NCBI RefSeq assembly: GCF_030269925.1
Contig: NC_085116.1
Span: 3,844,001 to 3,908,000, forward strand
DNA: 64,000 bases
Direction: 5' to 3'
Source: Bombyx mori
Lineage: Eukaryota; Arthropoda; Insecta; Lepidoptera; Bombycidae
Under the pieces are notes generated by a model that saw only the letters and a list, made by a program, of their open reading frames with translations, made no database searches and was not told the origin of the DNA. Made by a program: the position numbers and the translations under genes. Of the stretch, positions 13,711-26,211 are shown piece by piece. The stretch's first letter is position 1; each line of letters starts with the position of its first letter.

Positions 13711-14482
13711 TGTTCCCTGACATGACAACTTACTAGGGTTGACAAAATGTTTGGCTTTGATAATTTATAATTAATTATATTTTTTATGAGGTATTTTAGG
13801 ATAGTATATTATATACATTTTGATATATGATTGTCCATTTCTTTTAAAGGCTGCTTTCTATCTAAAGGTGACGTGACTAAGATAATATTCCATATTATAT
13901 TGCTGTCTGATTCATTCGTGAACCATTATTTTTGTAAACAAAACAATGTTCTACTTTATGATAATTACAAACGCATAAAAAGCGTTTTTTTTTTCTTTCT
14001 AATTGAAGCTAAAGGTTTCTATTTCAAATTCGCATGAAGAAATACTGATCGTTTAACTTTTGTATTTTAGACAGATTTCTTTACATTTTCATGATGTGAT
14101 CATACAAAAAAAAGTACCTTTAAGCGTTAAGGTGTTCAAGATTACTAGTCCATACTAAATTAAAATATCATACAAAATATCGTTTTGGCAGATGCAAAGT
14201 TATAAAATAATTAACACAAATTATATCTTCACAACGGAAAAATCCATTCTCAATGCACGAACGACAAATTTAATATTCTTTTGAATTTGTTTGTTTACCA
14301 AGAAATGTATTTTAATGAAATACACAAAAGAATAATACTACGTTTCTTTTAAATTTGTAGATGGAAATTTTTCGTTTTTTTTTTTTCTTAAAACATAAAC
14401 CATGTCTGCATGAACCTTATTCATTTTAGCTTGTTATAGTGTGATAAGAAATTCTATAATTTTCATATTCTTTTTTATAATT

Positions 14483-14665
14483 GTTGAGCAGACCTCCTCA
14501 CCGGTATCAAATAGTTACTAGAAAAATCCATAGACATCATAAATGGCATCATCCACCGTGAGACATGGGTGAAAGTCTCAATTGTATTGTGTAACAGCTG
14601 TCCCGACCTTCAATCCGGAATGCATAAAGGCTTTATAGTAATAGCCGGATCGGTATGTACACAGG
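14483..14665 (-). repeat. Highly decayed family A tail
   Basis: Scattered matches in the right order to the tail (CCATAGACATCATAAATGGC; CAATCCGGAATGCATAAAGG). Old copy. Confidence 0.45.
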
Positions 14666-14866
14666 TTTACAATACGTCATACCTGCAATAAGTGCCCGTT
14701 GTCCATGCCCAATGGCCAATACCAAAATATCCCAAAACGTTCACAGGTTCGAAGTATTCGATATCATGTGCAAAGCTCCATAAATGTAACTCTTGTAACA
14801 TATCGCGAAGTACAAATCTCTAGCAAACAAAAAAAAAAAGCAGCAAATATATAAAACTGTTGAGAG

Positions 14867-15091
14867 TTGTATCTCCACGGCGTCTGGATGGCATCAATCA
14901 TCTGTATCCACCCTCGCGTCGACGCCCCAGGCAGACCCTGCAATCGAGACCCCACTGCAGAGTACAGAAACGAAATGAACGTGGCAACTCAAGACCAATT
15001 GCAAGTATTAAACGACTTTTATTGGCATTATTGGACAAATGAAATTCCCGTTCGCCCGAAAATAGGCCATACGTCGGCAGATGGTAATTAA
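14867..15091 (+). other. Unrecognised open frame with coding-like text
   Basis: The frame reads GRPCNRDPTAEYRNEMNVAT then NDFYWHYWTNEIPVRPKIG and ends SADGN-stop. A donor-like G|GTAATT follows the SAD codons, and CTGCAG or ACAG could act as acceptors. It stands out from the AT-rich surroundings, but I do not recognise the protein and find no partner exon. It could equally be a transposon remnant or chance. Confidence 0.2.
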
Positions 15092-15319
15092 ATAAAATTA
15101 AACAGCAACAAAAAAAAACTTCGGTTCGTATTCTCCTTTGTTTGTTGACTTTTGTTTGATTTTCTTTCTTTTTTTAAAGCGGCTTACAGTTTTCTTTTTG
15201 TTAAAACTGTTTCGAAACAAAATAAAGATACATTTTTTTTCCACATGGTTATTCTTTGGTGGATTCGCGTAATTAATATTACCGGAGTACATAGAGATAG
15301 CAACGCGAACGGAACGCAC

Positions 15320-15569
15320 AACTTTTTTTTTCATTGCTTAGATGGGTGGACGAGCTCACAGCCCACCTGGTGTTAAGTGGTTACTGGAGCCCATAGACAT
15401 TTACAAGGTAAATGCGCCACCCACCTTGAGATATAAGTTCTAAGATCTCAGTATAGTTACAACGGCTGCCCTACCCATCAAACCGAAACGCATTACTGCT
15501 TCACGGCAGAAATAGGTAGGGCGGTGGTACCTACCCGTGCGGACTCACAAGAGGTCCTACCACCAGTTG
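15320..15569 (-). repeat. Family A SINE tail
   Basis: Minus-strand tail with a T-run, TTGCTTAGATGGGTGGACGA at the left and GGTCCTACCACCAG at the right. Confidence 0.82.
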
Positions 15570-16007
15570 ACTGCCTGCAGGATGGCGCGAAGACCCAGTG
15601 TTGACTTACAATAAGCCCTATTACTAGTTCCTCCCGTTAATACATAGTGTGAAGATCAATGACCTACTTTTTGCAATAAGTGCGCTATCAACATCGGATC
15701 GCTATTGTTAACGTCATTTCTATTGTTTCGAATGCTACCTCATTGTAATCGACGACCCTCCTCAGAAATGCCTCTGCTTATTCCGAGCAGATGTTCACCT
15801 TAATTCGGATCTTAAAGTTGCTTTTCAGTTAATTAAAGCTACAGCGGAGTGAACAATTCCGAACAAAAATAATTAATTTCAATTATTTGTGAGATTTTCA
15901 AGAAGTTAGTTGTACGTATTCAATTCTGTATTATGCTTTCATAAACAAATTAGTAATTGATAAATAAATAATTAAATATAGCATGTATTTACTTGTCTTC
16001 TGTGTGA

Positions 16008-16145
16008 TCATTTTTTTTATTGTTTAGATGGGTGGACGATCTCACAGCTCACCTGGTGTTAAGTGGTGAAATGGGATCTCTAATCTAATCCGAATCGCGA
16101 CCCACTGAGAAGATGCGGCTAGAAACTCAATGAGTTACGTTGCAC
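16008..16145 (-). repeat. Mosaic of family A tip and family B fragment
   Basis: The family A 3' tip (TTGTTTAGATGGGTGGACGA to GTGTTAAGTGG) stops abruptly and is followed within a few bases by the family B segment GAATCGCGACCCACTGAGAA. It is a mosaic of two repeats, with no full copy of either. Confidence 0.6.
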
Positions 16146-16438
16146 GTCGTATTCTTAGTGGCAATGTGTATAATCATCAAAATCAAATGCCACGCAAATA
16201 AATACATTTAACTTATCGCTAACACTTACACGTATCTTGTAAGTGACTTGAAACCTTACGAACATTAATGTACTGGGTTCCGTATTTCGCCTAACTTAAT
16301 ATTCCGAGACGAAATAATCTGCTTATAAACTTGTAACGAGAACACGTTGTTTAGAAAGTTAATTACGTTTATTATAACATAACGAAGCTGCAAAGTAATA
16401 ATGGTGGACGCATGAATTGTTTAGCAAATCTATGTGAA

Positions 16439-16855
16439 CTAGAGGTCCCGCAGTAGTCGAAATTCGACTATAATTAATTGGAATTGTAAGTTTGTACACT
16501 ATTATGATTGTATTTTATACTTCTATAATCACAAACTTCGCCAAGACTACACTATAAAAAATATTAACAAAGACAAACAATATTTAATCTATTCTCAATT
16601 TGACAACAGACGTCAAGAACAAAAGTTTGACAATAAATAGTATGCATGCGTGTGTGCGTCAAATACATGGTATGTAGTGTGTGTAATGTTTTCTGTATTG
16701 ATTTAATTTACTTTTATCCATTAATTTAAAAAAATATTACTCTCTACACTTCTTCTCTATATTCTCTATAAGTGCGGAAAATTTCATACTCTTCCGTCCG
16801 CGCAATTTTCGTAAAAAGGGATACAAAGTTTTTGCTTCACATATTAATATAAAGA
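16439..16855 (-). mobile_element. Non-autonomous Helitron, ~410-bp family, copy 1
   Basis: On the minus strand it begins TC (after A), ends CTAG (before T), and has the hairpin AGTCGAATTTCGACT about 12 bases before CTAG. No target duplication is seen. These are Helitron hallmarks. It shares most of its length with four other copies in this window. This copy has a divergent 5' tip (TCTTTATATTAATATG). Confidence 0.82.
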
Positions 16856-17472
16856 TTGGGTTTTATATTTTTATTGTCTTGCAATAGTTTTGTTTTGTTG
16901 CTATTCTATATTGGTTCTTTACTTGATGAAACTGCGAATTATAACGAAACGCGTTAGTTTTTTTAATTACTACACTTAACAGCTTTAATTTTTCTAGATC
17001 AATATATTTTTCGATCCGATCAGTTTTCGGATATATTTCGGGAATCAGAAGCTGAGCTGATAATTTTTGCTTTGAAGATATTACTGCTCGAATCTTGTTC
17101 CCATCTGAACATGAAAATTATTTACGAATTTCACGACTTCAAATTCACGTAATTCACTGAATTAATAATTCGGACATTTTTCTATCGTCAACATTCTACC
17201 CAACACATGACGTCATATGTGGCTAAATAATCTATGAGTAGCTTCAAAATGTTGGCCCAATTGACGTCAGACGTCACGAGACTCAACGAAATGAATTTAA
17301 GCACTACCCGATTTCCTATTTAACAAGCTCAACCTTTTCGCTGTTGTCTATAGAACATTTTATGTACGTAATAAATTAAAATTTTAAGTTTATTTGAATA
17401 ATACGATAATTTTACTGCCGCCTGAAACTATTACAGAATGTCTTCATTAAGAATGTAGAAAATGGCGTTACA

Positions 17473-17712
17473 TGTTACTGGCGGTAGGACCTCTTGTGAG
17501 TCCGCACGGGTAGGTACCACCACCCTGCCTATTTTTGTCGTGAATTAATGCGTTTCGGTTTGAAGGGCACGGCAGCCGTTGTAACTATACTGAGACCTTA
17601 GAACTGATATCTCAAGGTGGGTGGCGCATTTACGTTGTAGATATCTATGGGCTCCAGTAACCACTTAACACCAGGTGGGCTGTAAGCTCGTCCACCCGTC
17701 TAAGCAATAAAA
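17473..17712 (+). repeat. Family A SINE tail
   Basis: Plus-strand tail from TACTGGCGGTAGGACCTC to CCGTCTAAGCAATAAAAAA. Confidence 0.82.
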
Positions 17713-18314
17713 AAAATTACATTCCTAAAAAAATTCAAGTACAATCAGATTTCATCTTGACTAAAAAAAACATATCAGATGGGGCACGAAACCTTTGCAT
17801 ATTCGAAATATGTGTTCAACGGCAAAATTCAATTAAGATCTGCCATGATTTTACAAGGAAGTACGGTGCGCATAATTTAGCGCATAACGGTGGCGGTCCA
17901 CTAACCCAGAGACCTTTGCGTGGTATCGCGATCAGCTGAGAGAGCAGGGCTCTTGGCGGCCGCGACTTGGCAGCTTTGCTTGCAGTCGACCACCGCGACC
18001 CACTTCCCTATGAAACATCACTATACTGAATCGTTGTTACACTAGTCGTAATGCTAATCGTAAATTTCGTATAATAACAAACTGCGAGTTTTTTCATTAT
18101 TAAAACGATTAATTTTACTAATTCCAATGAGTCTTTATATAGAACAGAATAACAACTTATTCAACTTTATTCAAGCGTTGTAATTTAAGGTTTTCAATTA
18201 TTATTTACTCTAAAATTTAAGGTAGTTACGATAAAATTCTGGCTTCTGTGATTCTGGATTCATATTATTTTTTTGTTTACGAAAAACATAAAAAGATTTT
18301 AATTTATTATTATG

Positions 18315-18558
18315 TTTTTTTTTATTGCTAGACTGGTGGACGAGCTCACAGCCCACCTGGTGTTAAGTTGTTACTGGAGCCCATAGACATTTACGATGTA
18401 AATGCGCCACCCACCTTGAGATATAAGTTCTAAGGTCTCAGTATAGTTATAACGGCTGCCCTACCCTTCAAACCGAAACGCATTACTGCTTCACGGCAGA
18501 AACAGGCAGGGTGGTGGTACCCACCCGCGCGGACTCACAAGAGGTCCTACCACCAGTA
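18315..18558 (-). repeat. Family A SINE tail
   Basis: Minus-strand tail starting TTTTTTTTATTGCTAGACTG, with an eroded 3' tip, ending GGTCCTACCACCAG. Confidence 0.8.
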
Positions 18559-18885
18559 ATAAACAAACATTGGATAGATGAGGCTTCTTTGACGGTACTT
18601 CAGTAATGCGATTGACATCGCCAACTTCGGGATATGAGACGAAACCCGTCCAAGTACTTAAACAAAGTTAAAACGGGTCGTGTAACAAATTAAAGAGAAA
18701 TTAGTACTGAACAGAAGTTAGTTTACAAACGACTTATCCGGCTACATTATTAATCCAATAATAGATTCGCCGGCAAAATTAAAAAATCTCATTCTTCGGT
18801 AAACATTAATGTTAAATTATATTAACAAATATTTAACTCTAACTTTTACATGCGGCTTTGCTAACAATAATGTAGAAAAAATGTA

Positions 18886-19043
18886 TCACATGGGAATAGT
18901 ATTTTTTTTAGATAAATGTAACCTATGTTCTTTTCTGAACCCCTGACGTGTACACAAAATTTCATAGTAATCGCTTGACCAGTTAGAAGTGAAAGCGTAA
19001 CAAACAAACAAACTTACTTTCGTATTTATAATATTAGTATGGA
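18886..19043 (-). mobile_element. Lep1-type Helitron 5' fragment
   Basis: On the minus strand it begins A|TCCATACTAATATTATAAAT, followed by GTTACGCTTTCACTTCTAAC, a common moth Helitron 5' region. No CTAG end is seen to the left, so it is truncated. Confidence 0.6.
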
Positions 19044-19489
19044 TTGAATTGACACGCATATCTTCAACAAAGGAATTTCTATTTTGTTCAATAAAATAAT
19101 AACTCGCAAGACGCAAAGAAGACAGTGAATCAACTAAAAACGGACACGCCTACGTAACCTTTTTTGGCTCTACGAACCCATATTTTTCTACCTGCAGAGG
19201 ATGTCTCAATGCAAAGAATAAGGCACTAAAATATACGATCGTGTTGCTTCACTATGCATAATGTATGTGTGGAGTTCGCGATCTCGTACCTGTTTCGATG
19301 CATTTAAAAATCCTTCGAAGAACACATTCCGGATGTATCTCGGTTCTTTTTTTTATCGATACCAAATGCGTTGCCTATTCAAATCGATACAACAGTGTGA
19401 TTTGATTTCAATATTACTGAAGTAGTTAGTAGTATTTGTCACTGTCGCTAAATACATTTGTTTAATTGTTTCTAGGACTACCTACCGTA

Positions 19490-19644
19490 CGTTGCTCCCC
19501 CCTTTGACTTTTCATGAGTTCTGTCTTATGCGAGATTCGGACGTGGGTTGTTGAGCGACAGGAGGTTTTAGTCAGTTCGACTCTGACTCCACTGAGGATG
19601 AAGGGCGGAAGTCCGGCGATTTCCTCCTGACCAAAAAAAAAAGA
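19490..19644 (+). mobile_element. 3' end fragment of the same R1-clade LINE, with 10-bp TSD
   Basis: About 150 bases near-identical to the 3' UTR of the LINE at 11571-13710 (TGAGTTCTGTCTTATGCGAG, then GGAAGTCCGGCGATTTCCTC), ending CCTGACC plus an A-run. It is flanked by ACCTACCGTA at 19480-19489 and 19645-19654. It is an extremely 5'-truncated insertion in the opposite orientation to the larger copy. Confidence 0.8.
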
Positions 19645-20095
19645 ACCTACCGTATCTTGATAGAACTACCTCAAAAACGTTTGCTAATATGACAAAAACG
19701 TATAGATTAGAAACAAAAAAAAAGTATTACACCTTCTTTGTGTAGTAGTTAGACGCTAAATATAAACAACGGTCTCTGCTACAGATTCCTGGTCGGAGTC
19801 AATGTTTATTACAGATTTGTACTCAACTTTATCTTGTATGTTTTTCAACGCACACAAAGTAACTTTGAATTTAACAATTTATTTCGTAATTATAGTGAGA
19901 TTAACTGTTTAACGCTCTTCTATTATTTTAATAGCATTGTTTCCGTCCATTTCCGAACATTTTACAGTTTTCGTTGTAGTTTAGTTACAACAGATTAAAC
20001 GGTAAAAGCAGATTTCATTATGTCTGCGACTCGCGAATAGCAGCTTGTTATTTTTTATTTGTGTTTATTTTATTTGAGAATAAAATGAAATGAAA

Positions 20096-20287
20096 TGACG
20101 AGATGAAAATGAGGTTGGTAAGAGAGTGTTAACTATGAATGTGGAAGGATATAGAGGAAGAGATAGACCTAAGAAGAAATGGATAGATTGTGTGAAAGAC
20201 GATATGGGTAAGAGGGGAGTGAGCGAAGAAATGGTATATGATAGAAGAGTATGGAAGGAGAAAACATGTTGCGCCGACCCCAGGTGA
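20096..20287 (+). pseudogene. RTE-like LINE 3' coding remnant
   Basis: The frame RDENEVGKRVLTMNVEGYRG continues RPKKKWIDCVKDDM and ends VWKEKTCCADPR-stop. The last ~60 residues of RTE-type RT proteins look like this (GRPKKRWxDCVKDDM, then CCADP). An ATGATGATGAT tail follows at about 20309-20319, a typical RTE 3' end. There is no RT core. Confidence 0.65.
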
Positions 20288-21305
20288 CTGGGAGAAGGGC
20301 AGGATAATGATGATGATTTATTTGAGAATTAAAGAATGGTAACGAATACAAACATTAGTAGCTGATCCCTTCGTTTAAACACCAACATTTACCGTTTAGA
20401 AAATGAAAAACAATAAGTTTAGTAATTTATCTTTTATGATCCATATTACTGTTGTCGAGACTCATTTAAAATATATTTTAATTGATATAAAGCCGGCCGA
20501 CGCTTCCACCTAACTGTACTCTATATTTGGGGTGAGATCTGTTAAATATTTAGCTTTTTTCTTTTTTTTTTTGAACGCAACTGTGTATAATAAATACCTT
20601 TTAAAGAATATCGTCCAGTTTTGTATATTTAAAGTCTATTCTTGGGAATACTCACTTGTTTTCCACGGTTTTAGATTCGCGAACAAGCACACGGCCCATT
20701 CGATTTTAATTAGTTACCAAAATCATTAGAGATATAATGTGAATATAATTCATCTTGAGATATGAATAATGAGAATTTCTAATTACATATATCTATTGCA
20801 TAATAGCTATCCCGCGCTAAGCAACACCTTCGGGGCAGAAATTTAAGATAGTAGTACTTATCTGTTTATGATCGAGATGCCCCCTACAGCCGGTTATAAG
20901 ATATAGACGTCAACAAATATCTTTGAACCTAAAATATCGAGTTAACATATGTCGCTTGACATACACAAAGGTCGCAAACTTGAAGGGCTCCGATGAATGA
21001 GGCAACGCAGACCCGGACGAGGGAGGAGCACGCGGGGAGAATACATTTACACCCCCTTCGCAGATCAACAACCCCGCAACCTTAATCAAGATAAACTGAG
21101 CGAACATCCAGTAAGGCGCAGGCCGAACAAATTTTAATTAGCAAATGGTGCCGGTCGAAAATAATCTCACCATTGAATATCACATGGTATTTGTCCTGAA
21201 AATATTTAGAATGCACAGATAAAATTCGTCAAAACCAATAGAGCTTGTAATTACGAAATTGTTTTTCGTGTTAGTTAGTACTTTTAAACGATTATTCCGT
21301 TCTTT

Positions 21306-21475
21306 TTTCCTACCTAAGCTCATAGCCTTGAGAGGCTATTTCAGCGTAAACTTAACTAGTAGGTGTTAGTTGCTAACACGAACCCTAGCAAGAGCCCTGC
21401 TTCGCAGAATCTACCACCGGACCGTAGACGCGACCCACTGAGAAGATCCGGCGAGAAACTCAGTGGGCTATATTC
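21306..21475 (-). repeat. Family B repeat
   Basis: TTTTTTCCTACCTAAGCTCA through CGCAGAATCTACCACCGGAC to GAGAAACTCAGTGGGC. Confidence 0.72.
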
Positions 21476-22570
21476 CATGGTGATATCAGCTTAACATCGG
21501 GCTAGACGTGAACTACGTGACTACATGAGTCTGCTCATCTATGCCTATACAACTGTCTGTTCCATTTACACTAAACATCACCCAAGTGAAACAAGTGGAC
21601 TTGATTAGTCATCGCTTCGAGTTAATTTATTCTAATGTGCCTTTTTCGCACGCTCGCGGCTGGGTCGAATGACCGCAGCACGGCTTGCACGAGAGAGGCA
21701 CCGACATAATTCATCCCATCGGTCTACCTGATACGTTTTCCGGTTAACATTCCAATCGATCAGACCTGACTATCACTAAGACTGGAATATTTCTAAGAGT
21801 TCCGAGCAAAATGCATTTACATCGAATCGGTATTAAAATATCTTCAGAGTGGAATATTTTTTTGCTTCATGGAGGACAGCTAAACAGATGACAAACTGAC
21901 AAACAGTCACACCGATGAACCTTACGAGCGCGCTTGACGGAAAGCTATTAAGCAAACCTTACCTTATTACTGTACTCAAAGATATTTTTAATACATTGGT
22001 CACACCGAGCTTAGTGTAACGATGCACTAAATTCGAAAATATTTTAAGTATTTCAAGCCCAGGAATGTCTTTGTCTGTGGCACGACTTTTGAGAATATAA
22101 TGCGACCACCGTTATAAGAGATTCATATACGCATCTCGCACAGTATGGTTCCAAGGAAGGTTGAATAAATATAAATGTATATTACAAGTATTACAAGACC
22201 GACGAAGCGTGACTCCCGGGATACGATCAACGTTACTGATATCGAGTAGTCTGTACATATTACGGCGAATGTTCTACGGAATTGAATGTTGATAACATAT
22301 AATTTCTTGCACGATTTCAATAGGAAACATCGGAGTAAGGGGGCAACAGTGAAAGCCGGAAACATGGAAGGAAAAACTAAAAAAAACGGGCAACACTGTT
22401 TAATATTTACTGAGCAATTCGAATTTGATTCAGAATTTTTATTGATTTATGCGATATAATTCACCAAACTGTGGTAATGCCTGTTGTCTGTTTGACCAAG
22501 TGCAACCTGCATATTTCTGTACCAAAGCAGTCGTTCGTTCTGATTTGAAAAGTTAGTATTTATTACAATA

Positions 22571-22820
22571 CTAGCTGTACCCGTATGCTTCGCTGGGCAT
22601 TTAAAATTAACATTATTATTTCTCACACCTGCAAAGATTCTCATCATTAACGCCCCTGCAACTGGTGTGGGGAGTCCAACACTCATATAAATATTAGCCT
22701 ATCCATTAAGTCCATGTATTTTCTACATGGATACCAAGTTTCAAGTCAATCGGACGCATAGTTCAGTAGTTATAACGGAACATCCGTAAAAACCACTGTA
22801 GATTTATATATTAGTATAGA
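22571..22820 (-). mobile_element. Lep1-type Helitron, short form, copy 2
   Basis: Minus-strand copy with A|TCTATACTAATATATAAATC and a CTAG|T end. It shares the internal GATGTTCCGTTATAACTACT and the GCCCAGCGAAGC stem with copies 1 and 3. Confidence 0.8.
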
Positions 22821-25534
22821 TTTAGACTTCGAGCTCACATCTCAAACTGGATTGCGGCATTGAAACTGTGGTCTCGAAACAGTCGCATAACACGATTTGG
22901 ACCACGAAATCGTCTGTCCAACTATAACATTAAAAAATGCATTTATACAATAGTGAAAGAATGCGAGTTCGTCAAAGGACTACTAGCCTGATGTCTCGAT
23001 ATTCGGGGCCGTATTTTGTCTACGTTTAATTTAGCCGGGTACCTGTAACAAACCAGTTTGCTGGCTGTTCGTTCGTAGAACTCCGGATCGGAATCTTTTA
23101 TATCCACGATTCCCGATTACAATCGTGCGCGTTTAAAACATTTTAAAGTTTTACTACATAATCGCTCACAATAAAACGAGCGATAGCTTTCACACCTCAG
23201 TCGAGATGATCCGGAACCGAAGCGGATCGATGAGTAAGCAATTTCGGGGAATCATTAAACCACGTTGCACGTGAGAAGTCATGAAAATGAAATTTAGTGA
23301 GTGGCCGGAGTCGCGTGACGGAACGCAGTTTGGTCGTTTGATGTTATTACTAACAGAAACCACGAGACGATCGAGAGTGGATGTTGAATTACACGGAGAG
23401 GAAAGGACCGGTAACCACTTAACTTGATAGGACGTGATTTGATATAAGAGCTATTCCGAGTTTCTTTTAAATAACCACCACAAGAAAACCGGCACCAAAC
23501 TTCCTAAATAGTTTCACTTCATGAAATCCCTTCGCTGTCGACGATACGAATAAAAAAAAAAGAATCAACGTGGTTTTATTCGGCAAGCACAAGGCCTGGA
23601 ATCGATTGTATTGTTGCGGTGAACGCACCCCTATATCTCGTCAAAATGGTATCACGTGCATCAGTGTTTTTGACATTCATTCAAGCGCTCAACATTATAT
23701 CTCCCTTTTTTGCTATTAAAATGAAAGCCGTGTTGTATGAAACCACATGCACAGAGGTTCGTGGCCATACGGGTTGCTTGTTCGACTAATGGCCGTGCGA
23801 CAGACAAAGTCTCTCGTCCCTGTGGAACTAATGACCACTCGAAACGAGAAAATTACTGTGCGCCGTCGACCACATAGAGCGGTCCAGTCACGAAGTAGTC
23901 GTTCAGGGCATGTGGAAAACATTAACCATTTTTATTCTTCAATTCCTAATGCGTGACGCGGTCACGATTTATATGGCTATTTTGAGTACAGGTTATGTTA
24001 TATCCAACGTTTGAGTGTAAGGATAAAAGATGTGAATTGATATAATTTTATAGTACCTACTCCGGGAAGGCTACAAAAAGCGAGTAGTACTTAATGCCCA
24101 GCTGCGTCGGACCGGGTGCGGTGACCTCGTCCGCATCTGCCGCGCTACTGTTTGGCTTCATTTCACACGTAACGACCACAAATCTAGTTTCATATTTTTT
24201 TTCCAACCATTAAAGTAATTCGCTTTTTTTGGTGTAACAATAAAAAGGATCTACACCTGATCCAAATTTAGTGGAGAAGTAAAAAAATCCTATAATCTAA
24301 ATGATTCGTTTTGTTTAAGGTCAATTATTTAGTAGCTCACGAAAAATAAAGGAACAATGTTTAAATCTCAATCAAAGATCGTAAATCTCCGGTACATCTA
24401 TCTATCTAAACAAACCATTCATTAGTTTGTAAGTGTGGTGTGTACCAAAAGAATTCCGTGGGTTTTCTTATTAAATTTCTCAAAGTTTGCAAAATTTGTA
24501 AGAAAACTTGGTCGTTACTTAACAATTGAACTTCGAGTTATGCATTCAAAGGAAACTATGCACCTCGTTGGCGGGACAGCGAGCGCCATGAATTTCTAAG
24601 CCGCGCATAAGAGTATAGTTTACATCCAGTAGAACGGGATTGTTGAGTTTCTATTGTGCTGGTTGGAGTCGAAACCTTACACTACGTAACTATATACCTG
24701 GTCAGGACCCGGAAACTGGGCTCTGAAGTTGATGAAGCCGGTTCTGTCGTCTTTAGATCTTAAATAACACTTTTGTTGTTCGGAGATGCACTTTATGAGA
24801 ACTTACTTAACGCAAATCTTGAAGACTGTGAAGTCTTCAATTTCCATTGTTTTTGGTTTTCATAATATAACAAGTTAATAGCAAACTACTATAATTTACT
24901 ATAAATTAAATCACTCTAAAAATAATTCAGAAAGTAGCTGCCATATTTGATTTCAAGTACTTGTACTAAACAGAGCATTCATGAAACATGCGTGGGACTG
25001 TTCGAAGGAATAAATGAAAGACATGAGTGGATGAAGGAATTGAGTACCATTTTTAAGATTTTTGAGTTTTTACATTAAATGAAGGTGTTATGTGCCTATA
25101 AACCATATCAGACTTTAAATTCTGGGTTTAAAGGCTATTTTCAGAAATCACATGTGATGAATGTACGAAGAAAAAGTACAAGTAACAAAAGTTTGATGCC
25201 CGTTTTCTCAAAATTAACAAATTGTATCATAATATCCTCTTCATCCACTCATGTCAAATTTAATTTGTTTTCAAATTTAATTGTTGTTTTACGCTCTTTG
25301 CCTGTACGAAACGAAAGAGTAATAACCGTACTTTAGATTTCAGTTACCCGGAATACTTCCTCGTCAATGAATGTTAACTTTTAACGTTTATTCCGGCCAC
25401 AAACCTAAATTACCTGAAACAAAAAGTACATCGGGGTTTGATCGTCGCCATTAATTAACATCGTAAAGAATGTAAACAGTACGATATTTAGGCGACCAAA
25501 CACTATTGCTTACTGTAAATACATTCAATATAAA

Positions 25535-25948
25535 CTAGTGGTCCCGCAGTAGTCGAAATTCGACTATAATTAATTGAAATTATAAGTTTCAACATTATTA
25601 TGGTCCTGTTGTTACAGATTTCGCCAAGACTACACTATAGAGAAATACTCGTAATATTAAAGATAAACAATACTAACCTATTCTCAATTTGACTACAGAC
25701 TTTAAGCAATAACAAAAGTTTGACAATCAACAAAGAGTATATGTGTGGGTGTCAAATACATGGTAGTGTGTGTAATGTTTTATTTATTAATTTAATGTAT
25801 CTTTTATGCATTTTTTAAAAAATATATTAAAATTTTGTGCACTTCTCCTCTATATTCTCTATAAGTGTGGAAAATTTCATACTCCTCCGTCCGCGCAATT
25901 TTAGTAAAAAGGGATACCAAGTTTTAGCTTCAAGTATTAATATATAGA
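25535..25948 (-). mobile_element. Non-autonomous Helitron, ~410-bp family, copy 2
   Basis: Full length: A|TCTATATATTAATACTTG at the right, and hairpin plus CTAG|T at the left. Its internal sequence closely matches the copies at 28376 and 30488. Confidence 0.85.
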
Positions 25949-26003
25949 TGTTTCAGGCGTTAATGTCAGAATGTATTTCTGAGTAAGCGGAATATCGTCA
26001 GGA

Positions 26004-26211
26004 GTATATCGTCGTTGTCAAACCAAAATCTGCTATGTGCACTTTTAGACCTTTTCGTATAGTTCACACCCCTATATACCGTATTAAAAAAAAATTTATG
26101 TTAAAAATTCACCTTCATATAAAATTTTATACGAAAATATTTTTACTCGTTAAGTAATTGAAAATAGAGTTTTTGCGCATAGCAGATTTTGGTTTGACAA
26201 CGACGATATAC
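26004..26211. mobile_element. MITE with ~37-bp terminal inverted repeats (208 bp)
   Basis: GTATATCGTCGTTGTCAAAC...CAAAATCTGCTATGTGC at the left, with its complement GCGCATAGCAGATTTTG...GACAACGACGATATAC at the right, one mismatch. AT-rich interior with no coding frame. Confidence 0.8.

Noticed and set aside
11859..13720. Many long open frames on the plus strand and in other minus frames
   Set aside because: They overlap the GC-rich R1-clade RT frame. None shows family motifs, and all are explained as shadows of that ORF.
23716..23956. Overlapping frames on both strands
   Set aside because: Arg-rich, with no motif, no splice context and no family resemblance; considered chance.
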